Below are positions 1-7,221 of a stretch of 54,601 nt of DNA, piece by piece (within the stretch, counting starts at the first letter, position 1; every line of letters begins with the position of its first letter). The notes under the pieces were generated by a model, which worked only from the letters and a program-made list of their open reading frames with translations, was not told the origin of the DNA and did no database searches. The stretch is from Thermoanaerobaculales bacterium. GTDB lineage: Bacteria > Acidobacteriota > Thermoanaerobaculia > Thermoanaerobaculales > Sulfomarinibacteraceae. The stretch covers positions 1-54,601 of the forward strand of contig JALOLD010000021.1 of the NCBI GenBank assembly GCA_025456145.1, in the 5' to 3' direction. Position numbers and translations under genes: made by a program.

Positions 1-1
1 T

Positions 2-358
2 GAGGACGCGGTTCGGAAACGTCGTGAGAAGGAGCAGATGGGACCCGAGTGGAGACCGGAGATGGATGTCGACACCTTCGTTACGAAGGTATCGGAGCTA
101 CTCGGGCTCGAGGAGCACGACCTTCGCTCGAGCAGTCGCGCGGTGGAGCTGGTGGAGGGGCGGGAGCTTCTGATGGTCTTGGGTGTCGAGCGCTATCGGC
201 TCGGAGTCAAGGAGCTTGCGGGGAACGTCTGCAAGTCGCCCGATGGGATGAGCCAGGCACTGGCGAGGGGAATCAGAAGGCGAGCCCAGGACGCCGATTT
301 CAGGACACGAATTGGGGCCCTCGATCAAGCGGTCGCGAAGGCGACCGCCACACAATAG
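2..358 (+). CDS. REP-associated (RAYT/IS200-like) transposase, C-terminal fragment cut by window edge
   Basis: The frame is open from base 2 to the stop at 356-358, so the gene begins outside the window and only about 118 C-terminal residues are visible. A charged linker (RKRREKEQ) leads into a helix-rich region containing GRELLMVLGVERYRLGVKEL and then KSPDGMSQALARGIRRR. This resembles the DnaA-like helix-turn-helix tail of some REP-associated tyrosine transposases. The catalytic HUH part would lie upstream and cannot be seen. Just after the stop is a perfect palindrome, and the 3' end of the gene is duplicated in tandem, both consistent with a REP/RAYT locus. The alternative is an unrelated HTH protein. 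The first in-frame ATG is at 38, but nothing shows it is a real start. Confidence 0.5.
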   Translation, partial: EDAVRKRREKEQMGPEWRPEMDVDTFVTKVSELLGLEEHDLRSSSRAVELVEGRELLMVLGVERYRLGVKELAGNVCKSPDGMSQALARGIRRRAQDADFRTRIGALDQAVAKATATQ

Positions 359-367
359 CGTAATAGC

Positions 368-384
368 GTGCCTGGCACCTTTTT
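368..384 (+). terminator. REP-like palindrome GTGCC-T-GGCAC plus T5
   Basis: A perfect 5-bp inverted repeat with a 1-base centre at 368-378 is followed by CC and a T-run at 380-384. It lies 10 bases past the transposase stop. It could serve as a short terminator or as the REP-like target of the transposase. Confidence 0.5.
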
Positions 385-392
385 ACCTTTTT

Positions 393-557
393 TATCGGCT
401 CGGAGTCAAGAAGCTTGCGGGGAACGTCTGCAAGTCGCCCGATGGGATGAGTCAAGCGCTGGCGAGGGGAATCAGAAGGCGAGCCCAGAACGCCGACTTC
501 AGAACACGACTTGGCGATCTCGATCATGCGGTCGCGAAGGCGACCGCCACACAATAG
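393..557 (+). pseudogene. Duplicated 3' fragment of the transposase-like gene
   Basis: This is the second copy of the transposase tail (YRLGVKKLAGNVCKSPDGMS through AKATATQ, stop 555-557). It has no start signal of its own. The open frame running into it from 312 reads across the tail of the first copy in another frame. It encodes the helix-turn-helix end only, so I read it as a remnant, not a gene. Confidence 0.75.
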
Positions 558-566
558 CGTAATAGC

Positions 567-583
567 GTGACTGGCACCTTTTT
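567..583 (+). repeat. Second, imperfect copy of the REP-like palindrome
   Basis: GTGAC-T-GGCAC at 567-577 is the same site as at 368-378 with one arm mismatch, and is again followed by a T-run. It lies at the same offset in the second copy of the tandem duplication. Confidence 0.5.
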
Positions 584-1043
584 CCACAACGGAGCGAGAT
601 TGTGATGGTGCGATGGCTCGATCCATGGGATGGATGGGATGGCTTGGCGTCCTTCGTGACGGATGAGCTTGGCGCACTTGGCGTTTCACCTGCGATGGTT
701 GCAGCGGCCCCGTGGCATCGCCGTGGCTCCCCGTGCGCTCCGTGTCTCGATCCCGGGAATGGAAACGGAAGAGCAGGCAAAGGTCTGCCGGTTCGTATGT
801 CCATCTCGACCCGGTCAAGACCGGCCCGGTGGACCACCCGGATCCGTACGAGTGGAGCGGGCGCTGCGAGATCGTCCGCCGCCGGCGAGCCCCGATCGTG
901 CGGTCGACGATGTGCGGTCGAGCTCGCTGCCAGCGAGGAAGGTCGAAGCAGAGCTCGGCAGGTCGGTGCCCGGCGCGAGCTCCGCGGTTGACACGCCGGC
1001 GGGCAGCGGCCTACCGTTGGCCGCTTTCAGGGAGGACCGGCGG
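584..1043. other. Non-coding gap before the membrane protein gene
   Basis: No convincing gene is present. A short GATGG-rich stretch (about 602-645) is low in complexity. Open frames here are extensions of downstream frames or high-GC shadows. A GGGAGGA ribosome binding site at 1029-1035 serves the gene starting at 1044. Confidence 0.5.
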
Positions 1044-3416
1044 ATGCGTTCCTGGTCAACCAACCTCGTCGTCTTCGCGGCCCTCGCGGCGCTGACGCTG
1101 GTGCTGACCTACCCGATCGCTCTCCAGCCGGGGACGACCCTGACCGACCTCGGGGACCCTCTCCTCAACACCTGGATCCTGGCCTGGGACGTCGAGCAGA
1201 TCACCGCCGGCAACATCGCCACCTTCTTCGACGCCAACATCTTCCACCCGCACCCCCGCACCCTCGCCTACTCGGAGCACCTCTTCCCCCAGGCCCTGGT
1301 CGCGCTCCCGATCATTCTGGCGACCGACAACCCGGTGCTCGCCTACAACCTGATCCTGCTGCTCGGCTTCCTCACCTCGGCGCTGGGGATGTACCTGCTC
1401 GCCCGCGAGCTCACCGGAGACGCCGCTTCGAGCTTCCTGGCCGCGCTCGTCTTCGCCTTCCCGCCTTTCATGTTCGGCCACCGCCACCACATGCAGATCA
1501 TCACCGCCGGCGGGATCCCCCTCGCCCTCCTGTTCCTCCACCGCTTCTTCCGGACGCGGTCGTGGCGCGACGCCCTCCTCTTCGCCCTCTTCTTCACCGT
1601 CCAGATCCTCGCCAACGGGTACTACGCGCTCTTCCTCGGCTTCTTCGTCGCGGTCTTCGTCCTCTATCACGTCGCCATCGGCGAGGCCTGGCGGAGCCGC
1701 CGGCTGTGGACGCGGCTGGCCGCCGCCGGCCTGCTCTCGGCGGTCGTCGCGGGGCCCTTCTTCTTCCAGTACCGGGCGCTCCAGAAGGAGATGGGCTTCT
1801 CCCGGGAGATCCGCCAGCCGGCGCGGCTCGCCTCGTACCTGGCGCCCTCGAAGGAGAACCGTCTCTGGACCCCGCTCACCGGGGGCTTCCGGCGCGGCGA
1901 GAACTCGCTCTTCCCGGGGGTGGTGACGGTGCTCCTCGCCGGCGCCGGCCTGCTCGCCTCGCGCCGCACGACGACCGCTCCAACGGCCCCCGACCCGGCC
2001 CCCCGGCGGTCGCGGCTCGCGACCGTCGGCAGGCGAGCCGTCTTCGTGGGCGCGGCCTCGCTCGCCACCCTCGCCCTCGCCGCGCTGGCCCGCGAGGACG
2101 CCACGCTCTCCCTCGGCCGGGTCACCGTCACGGCCAACCGGCTTCTCGCCGTCCTGGCGGCGCTGCTGCTCCTCGCCTTCGTCGCCGGACGCCTCCTCGG
2201 TCGGAACGCGCCGCCGCGGCCGTCCCGGCTCGCCGAGCCGGCGAGGTTCTACCTGCTCGTCCTGGTCGTCGCCTTTCTCTTCACCTTCGGCCGCGAGGGC
2301 CCGTACGAGCTGCTCTACCGTTTCGTGCCGGGCTTCGACGGGATCCGCGCGGTCGGCCGCTGGGGGGTCTTCGTCATGCTCGCCCTGGCGGTGCTCGCCG
2401 CGCTCGGCCTGCGGGCCATCCGCTCTCGCCTCGAGGGCCGGTGGCGGCTCGCCGCCTGGGCCCTGCCGGCGCTCGTCCTCGTCGAGTACGCCGCCTTCCC
2501 GGTCTCGGTCGTTCCGGTCCCCGGCAGGCGCGACCTCCCCGAGGTCTACCACTGGATCGACCGCAACGCCGGGCCGCGGGACCCGATCCTCGAGCTCCCC
2601 ATGCCCCCCACCGGCCGTCCCTCCTACGTCATCGAGTGCCCCCGGGTGTACGCCTCGACCCTCCACTGGCGGCCCATGGTGAACGGCTTCTCCGGGTACA
2701 TCCCGCCGCTCTATCGCGAGCTCCAGTCGCGCTGGGAGGAGCAGCCGCTCGCCTCGAACCTGGCCGACGCGAGGGCCCTCGGCGTGCGCTTCGTGATCGT
2801 CCACGGCGAGGGCTGGAAGCCGGGGGTCCGGGAGCCCGTGATCGCCGGCCTGGCCGCTCTGCCCGACGAGGTCCGCCTGGCGGCGCAGTGCGGGCCCGAC
2901 GCGGTGTACGAGATCATCCACCCCACGGCCGTCGTCGAACCCGACCGCCCCGCCGCGGACCGCCTTCCGCCGAGCGCCGCCTGGCGCGCCCAGGCGAGCC
3001 TGCACGACGAGCTCGCCGGCCAGGCGATCGACGGCGACCTCGAGACCCGCTGGACGAGCGGTTCCGGGGCCGGGGGCGCGACCTTCTCGCTCGATCTGGG
3101 CGAGCTCCGGCGGGTGTCGGGTCTGCGCCTTCGGCTCGGCGGCAACCGCCGCGACCACCCCCGCGCCTACCGGGTCGAGGCGTCGCGCGACGCCCTGAGC
3201 TGGAGCGTGATCGCCGAGGACCGCCACGCCCTCCTGCCGATCACCGCGTTCCTCACGCCCACCGATCTCGCCCTCGACGTCGTCCTGCCGACGACCGAGT
3301 GCCGCCACCTGCGCCTCACCGACCTCGACGAGGACCCGGCCGCCCGCTGGGCGATCAACGAGATCGAGGTGCTCGCCGCTCCCGCCGGCCCGGGCGAGCC
3401 GGGTCCCGAGCGCTGA
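1044..3416 (+). CDS. Polytopic membrane protein (GT-C/YfhO-like) with C-terminal discoidin (F5/8 type C) domain
   Basis: The 790-residue product starts with a membrane helix (about residues 8-25) and then a lumenal loop containing GDPLLNTWILAWD. About ten further hydrophobic segments follow up to roughly residue 480, the layout of GT-C-fold or YfhO-type membrane proteins. A soluble region follows. The last 145 residues or so look like an F5/8 type C (discoidin) carbohydrate-binding domain (QAIDGDLETRWTSG, FSLDLGELRRVSGLRLRLGG, ending WAINEIEVL). I chose ATG 1044 because GGGAGGA lies 8 bases upstream and the membrane start fits; the frame is open further upstream but those residues are not protein-like. 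The role is probably transfer or handling of a lipid-linked sugar at the envelope; the substrate is unknown. Confidence 0.75.
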   Translation: MRSWSTNLVVFAALAALTLVLTYPIALQPGTTLTDLGDPLLNTWILAWDVEQITAGNIATFFDANIFHPHPRTLAYSEHLFPQALVALPIILATDNPVLAYNLILLLGFLTSALGMYLLARELTGDAASSFLAALVFAFPPFMFGHRHHMQIITAGGIPLALLFLHRFFRTRSWRDALLFALFFTVQILANGYYALFLGFFVAVFVLYHVAIGEAWRSRRLWTRLAAAGLLSAVVAGPFFFQYRALQKEMGFSREIRQPARLASYLAPSKENRLWTPLTGGFRRGENSLFPGVVTVLLAGAGLLASRRTTTAPTAPDPAPRRSRLATVGRRAVFVGAASLATLALAALAREDATLSLGRVTVTANRLLAVLAALLLLAFVAGRLLGRNAPPRPSRLAEPARFYLLVLVVAFLFTFGREGPYELLYRFVPGFDGIRAVGRWGVFVMLALAVLAALGLRAIRSRLEGRWRLAAWALPALVLVEYAAFPVSVVPVPGRRDLPEVYHWIDRNAGPRDPILELPMPPTGRPSYVIECPRVYASTLHWRPMVNGFSGYIPPLYRELQSRWEEQPLASNLADARALGVRFVIVHGEGWKPGVREPVIAGLAALPDEVRLAAQCGPDAVYEIIHPTAVVEPDRPAADRLPPSAAWRAQASLHDELAGQAIDGDLETRWTSGSGAGGATFSLDLGELRRVSGLRLRLGGNRRDHPRAYRVEASRDALSWSVIAEDRHALLPITAFLTPTDLALDVVLPTTECRHLRLTDLDEDPAARWAINEIEVLAAPAGPGEPGPER

Positions 3417-3494
3417 GCAGCGGCTCGGCGACGACGCGGCCGACCCCCGGCCCGACCTCCATCGCACCGGCAACCGCCGCCGCGTCCTGAAGAG

Positions 3495-3523
3495 CCTCGC
3501 CCCGGCGGGGCGCCGGGGCGAGG
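3495..3523. terminator. Perfect 13-bp stem between convergent genes
   Basis: CCTCGCCCCGGCG (3495-3507), a GGG loop and CGCCGGGGCGAGG (3511-3523) form a perfect GC hairpin. It lies between the convergent ends at 3416 and 3573. There is no strong U-run on either side. It is probably a shared bidirectional terminator. Confidence 0.6.
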
Positions 3524-3572
3524 TCGTCGAAGTCTTGTCGGTCACCGGCCCGCGGGCCGGCGGATCAGGTCG

Positions 3573-6500
3573 TCAGGGCACCACCGACGACCAGGCGTCA
3601 GTGTTCCCGCTCTCGAAGCCGTCGCAGAACATCGGCAGCTCGAGGACGCTGCTGTCGAAGGCCGTGTTGTTGGTGAGGTCGAGATCGGTGATCCCGATCG
3701 CCGGGGCCACCGTCGCCGTGTTGACCAGGTAGCCGGTGGCGGCGCCGTCGATCGTGGCGACCGCGGTGTAGGTCACCGATCCGAGCACCGGGACCGACAC
3801 GGTGTCGTCGATGTCGCCGATGCCGTTGGCGGTGCAGGAGGCGCCGCCCGCGCCGACGCAGGTCCAGGAGACGGCGGTGATCTCGGGTGGGAACGAGTCG
3901 AGGACCTCGGCGTCGACCGCCGCGGCCGGACCGGAGTTGGTCACGGTGATGGTGTAGGTCGTGTTGGACCCCGGCAGCGCGTAGCACGAGTCGTCGGTCT
4001 TGCTGATCGCCAGGTCGACGTCGGTGAGCTGGATGGTGTCGACGTCGGTGGCCGCGTTGTTGGCCAGATCGGGGTCGGCCACATCGACGTTTCCGAACAC
4101 CAGGGCGGTGTTGACCAGGGCCGGACGGCCCTCGACCACGATGCCCTGGGCGTTCGGGTCCACCGTGGCCTGCACGGTGTAGGTGACGGTCCCGCCGACC
4201 GGCAGCAGGACGACGTCGAGGATGTCGCCCATCCCGGCGGGGGTGCAGATCGCGCCACCGCCGCCGATGCAGGTCCAGGTGACGTTGAGCAGGTCGGCGA
4301 CGAAGGTGTCGGTCACCCGCCCGCCGAAGACGTCGTTCGGGCCGTTGTTGGTGGCGACGATGGTGTAGGTCACCGGGTCGCCGGGGGCGACCTGGGTGAC
4401 GCCGTCGTCCTTGGTGATCTCGAGGTCGGCGAAGACGACGGTCGTGGTGTCGGTGGCGGTGTTGTTGAGCGGGTCGGGATCGACCACCTCGATCGCCGGC
4501 GTCACGGTCGCCGTGTTGTCGAACGGGCCCGCCGGCGCGGTGAAGCCGACGATCGCCGTCGCGGTGTAGGTCACCGAGCCGCCGGCCGGCAGGTCCGCGA
4601 GATCGGCGATGTCGCCCGAGCCGGACGCGCCGCAGACTCCGCCGCCGAGGCCCGAGCAGGTCCAGGTCGCGCCGATGAGCACCGGCGGGAAGAGATCCTC
4701 GACCAGCGAGCCAAGGGCGTCCGACGGACCGGGGTTGCTCACCCCGATGGTGTAGGTCACGGTCTCGCCGAGGGTGGCGTCGAGCAGCCCGTCGTCCTTG
4801 ACGATCTCGAGGTCGGCCTGGAGCGTGACGAGATCGCTGTCGGTCGCCTCGTTGTCCGCCGGGACCAGATCCGGCACCGTCCCGAGGTTCACGATTACGG
4901 TGTTGTCGAGGGTCCCGGTCGCGCCCGGGTCGACGGTGCCGGTCGCGGTGTAGGTGACGGTGTCGCCGACACCCAGGCTCACCGAGTCGTCGATGGCGTC
5001 GATCCCGGCCGGCGTGCAGGTTCCGGTGCCGGTGGCGACGCAGGACCAGGTCACGGCGACAAGCCCCGGGAAGTCGTCGAACACGGTGGCGTGCCGAGCC
5101 GGGGACGGACCGTTGTTGATCGCGGTGATGGTGTAGGTCACCGGCAGGCCGGCGACCACCTCGGTGACGCCGTCGTCCTTGGTGACGGCGAGGTCGGTGC
5201 GGTCGGCGCAGGTGTAGGCCCGGAAGAGGTACTCGGAGTACCGGAACGACCCTCCCTCCGAGATCCGGCCCGAGACGACCCAGAAGGTCGTTCCGTCGCT
5301 GGCGGCGGTTCCGCCGTAGAGCAGGTGCTCCATGTTCGGCAGCAGGGTGTAGCTGTCGTTCAACGCGTCATAGGCCCAGGCGAAGATCGACGCGGTCGCG
5401 GTGGAGTTGAAGTAGCCGCCGGCCATGATCAGGAAGCGGTTGCCGATCACCTGGTCGGCCCCCATCAACCACGAGCTCACCGGCATCGACGCGATCGGCG
5501 ACCAGGCGTTGGCGACCGGGTCGTAGACCTCGCCCGAGGCGAGGTAGGTCGAGGCCGCGCTGCGGCCGCTGATGACGTAGATCTTGCCGCCGATCACGCC
5601 CGCGTTGGGGTTGCGCCGCCCGACGCTCATCGTCGGCAGGGTCGTGTCCCAGGTGTTGGTGACCGGGTCGTAGGCGATGATGGTGTTGGTGTAGGTCGGG
5701 GTGTAGCCGCCGATCATGTAGTACTTGCCGTCGAGGGCCACGGCGCCGTAGTCGTACCGGTAGGTGGCCAGCGACGCGCCCGTGCTCCAGGTGTTGGCGG
5801 CGATGTCGTAGATGTAGAGCGTCGTCTGCCCGCTGGTGGTGTATCCGCCGCCGCAGTAGATCTTGCCGCCGATCTCGGCGCAGTCGATGTAGCGACGCGG
5901 CCCGGGCATGTCGGCCCCCGAGGACCAGGTGTCGGTGGCGATGTCGTAGATGTCCACCCAGGCCTGGGCCGAGCCGTTGTCGCCGCCGATCTTGTAGATC
6001 TTGCCGCCGTAGTACACCGCCCCGTGGAAGCGCGTGGCGTGCAGCGGGTTGAGGCTCGAGAGGTCGCCCCACCCCGCGATCAGCGGGACGCTAGTCGTCG
6101 CGGTGGCGCTGTTGGACACGGTTCCGGTGGCGGTGACGGTCACCGTGTCGGCGTCGCCCACCAGCGCGCCCGGTGGGACGTCGTGGGTGAAGCTGATCAG
6201 CTCCGCGTCGCCGGTGGCCAGGCTGGCGGTGGTCCCCGGACCGTTCGCGGTCCACAGGTTGCCGGTGTAGGACAGGGCGAAGGGCTGGGCGGTGGTCGTG
6301 CCGTTGAGCACCGTCAGGTCGTAGGACAGGGTGTCGCCGGGGCAGCCGTTCTCGCCCTGGGCCGGCGGGTCGAGGACGACCACGTCGGTCTCCATGAACA
6401 GCGTCCACTGCTCGAGGGTGCCGGTGTCGCCGCCCGCATCGTCGCACACCTCGAGGGTCCAGTCCCCGGCCGAGGTCACGCCGCGGAAGGCGGCGAGAGG

Positions 6501-6992
6501 CTGGACCGGGGTCCACGGGTGGTCGGTGTAGTAGGGCGGTGGCGCGGTGTGGCTGACCGCATCGGGCGGCCCCGGCGCCGAGTCGTCGAACAGGGCGTTG
6601 ATGTTGTCGGCGCCCACGCCGAGGTCCCCGATCAGGAGGACGGTGGTGCCGTCCGGCGCCCGCAGCTGGATCTCGACGTCGCCGCGGTAGGTGTGGGTCA
6701 TCCAGATGCCGACATTGACGTCGGCGATGAAGAAGGTGTCGGGCACGTTGATGACCGACGACACCCAGCCGGTGGTGCACTGGTTGTCAGGTACCACGAG
6801 AGGGGTCATGTTGGTGTACTCGTTGACGGTGTCCGGGCCGATCGAGCCGGCGGTGTACCACAGCCCGAGCGACCCGGCGCCGACGAGCTCCTCCTGCTCG
6901 GGCGCCTCCCCGGCCATCGCTGGCCACCCCGGCACGAGCACCGCCGTCGCTGCACACGCCAAAAACAACACATACAGCTTCCGCACGCCCAT
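3573..6992 (-). CDS. Large secreted protein: P-domain, kelch propeller, four DUF11 repeats, C-terminal FxDGFESG tag
   Basis: The 1139-residue product begins with a signal peptide (MGVRKLYVLFLACAATAVLV, cleavage likely near AMA-GE). Roughly 45-200 is a proprotein-convertase P-like domain (MTHTYRGDVEIQLRAPDGT, SAGDWTLEVCDDAGGDTGTL). Roughly 205-305 is a beta-sandwich. Roughly 310-595 holds five or six kelch motifs (GGKIYKIGGDNG, GGKIYCGGGYT, YYMIGGYTP, GGKIYVISGRS). Four DUF11 repeats of about 125 residues follow, each opening DL-I-KDDG or similar with VTYTI and NNGP. The protein ends FCDGFESGNTDAWSSVVP, the tail shared with three other exported proteins here. The ATG at 6992 is preceded by AAGGGAGG; the frame stays open 77 codons upstream without a signal. 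It is presumably an extracellular or cell-surface structural or binding protein. Confidence 0.85.
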   Translation of the reverse strand: MGVRKLYVLFLACAATAVLVPGWPAMAGEAPEQEELVGAGSLGLWYTAGSIGPDTVNEYTNMTPLVVPDNQCTTGWVSSVINVPDTFFIADVNVGIWMTHTYRGDVEIQLRAPDGTTVLLIGDLGVGADNINALFDDSAPGPPDAVSHTAPPPYYTDHPWTPVQPLAAFRGVTSAGDWTLEVCDDAGGDTGTLEQWTLFMETDVVVLDPPAQGENGCPGDTLSYDLTVLNGTTTAQPFALSYTGNLWTANGPGTTASLATGDAELISFTHDVPPGALVGDADTVTVTATGTVSNSATATTSVPLIAGWGDLSSLNPLHATRFHGAVYYGGKIYKIGGDNGSAQAWVDIYDIATDTWSSGADMPGPRRYIDCAEIGGKIYCGGGYTTSGQTTLYIYDIAANTWSTGASLATYRYDYGAVALDGKYYMIGGYTPTYTNTIIAYDPVTNTWDTTLPTMSVGRRNPNAGVIGGKIYVISGRSAASTYLASGEVYDPVANAWSPIASMPVSSWLMGADQVIGNRFLIMAGGYFNSTATASIFAWAYDALNDSYTLLPNMEHLLYGGTAASDGTTFWVVSGRISEGGSFRYSEYLFRAYTCADRTDLAVTKDDGVTEVVAGLPVTYTITAINNGPSPARHATVFDDFPGLVAVTWSCVATGTGTCTPAGIDAIDDSVSLGVGDTVTYTATGTVDPGATGTLDNTVIVNLGTVPDLVPADNEATDSDLVTLQADLEIVKDDGLLDATLGETVTYTIGVSNPGPSDALGSLVEDLFPPVLIGATWTCSGLGGGVCGASGSGDIADLADLPAGGSVTYTATAIVGFTAPAGPFDNTATVTPAIEVVDPDPLNNTATDTTTVVFADLEITKDDGVTQVAPGDPVTYTIVATNNGPNDVFGGRVTDTFVADLLNVTWTCIGGGGAICTPAGMGDILDVVLLPVGGTVTYTVQATVDPNAQGIVVEGRPALVNTALVFGNVDVADPDLANNAATDVDTIQLTDVDLAISKTDDSCYALPGSNTTYTITVTNSGPAAAVDAEVLDSFPPEITAVSWTCVGAGGASCTANGIGDIDDTVSVPVLGSVTYTAVATIDGAATGYLVNTATVAPAIGITDLDLTNNTAFDSSVLELPMFCDGFESGNTDAWSSVVP

Positions 6993-7053
6993 ACACACCT
7001 CCCTTAATTGAGACACGTTCGCCCCAAACTCGAAAATGATGGACACTGGCAGA

Positions 7054-7062
7054 AGTCTAGCA
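7054..7062 (-). promoter_or_regulatory. Candidate extended -10 promoter for the kelch/DUF11 gene
   Basis: On the minus strand this reads TGCTAGACT, an extended -10 (TGnTANANT), about 60 bases before the ATG at 6992. A TTGAAA lies nearby upstream but at too short a spacing to serve as a normal -35. Confidence 0.4.
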
Positions 7063-7203
7063 CCAGTTGTTTCAAGACGTATCGTCGCGGGGTGAGAGGT
7101 CCTTTCCGGGCGGTCAGAGACCACGGTACGGCACCGCGACCGACCGCCGCCGGCGCGCCAGGGGAGCCTCCCCCGTCGGCGGCGGCTCGACCCGACGGTG
7201 TCG

Positions 7204-7209
7204 TACACT
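7204..7209 (+). promoter_or_regulatory. Candidate -10 (TACACT) just upstream of the hybrid kinase
   Basis: TACACT ends 12 bases before ATG 7222. Transcription would start only about 5 bases before the ATG, and the in-frame GTG at 7198 would lie upstream of the transcript. This is why I prefer 7222 as the start. No -35 is recognisable. Confidence 0.4.
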
Positions 7210-7221
7210 GGTGGCAGTGCC

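Larger units (their letters stand above)
194..583 (+). repeat. Diverged tandem duplication, about 199-bp unit
   Basis: Bases 194-392 and 393-583 align end to end with about a dozen substitutions. Each copy carries the last 55 codons of the transposase-like gene, its TAG stop, the AATAGCGTAATAGCG segment and a palindrome followed by a T-run. The left junction is the shared TATCGGCTCGGAGTCAA, at 194 and 393. The divergence means the duplication is not recent. Confidence 0.9.

Noticed and set aside
602..991. 129-codon open frame in the gap before the first membrane gene
   Set aside because: No ribosome binding site, Arg/Gly-rich product without domain; overlaps other equally open frames.
1056..3545. 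829-codon minus-strand open frame over the discoidin membrane protein gene
   Set aside because: Antisense shadow, rich in Gly/Glu/Arg, no recognisable domain.
5091..7007. 638-codon plus-strand open frame across the kelch/DUF11 gene
   Set aside because: Shadow of a gene with signal peptide and clear repeats on the minus strand.
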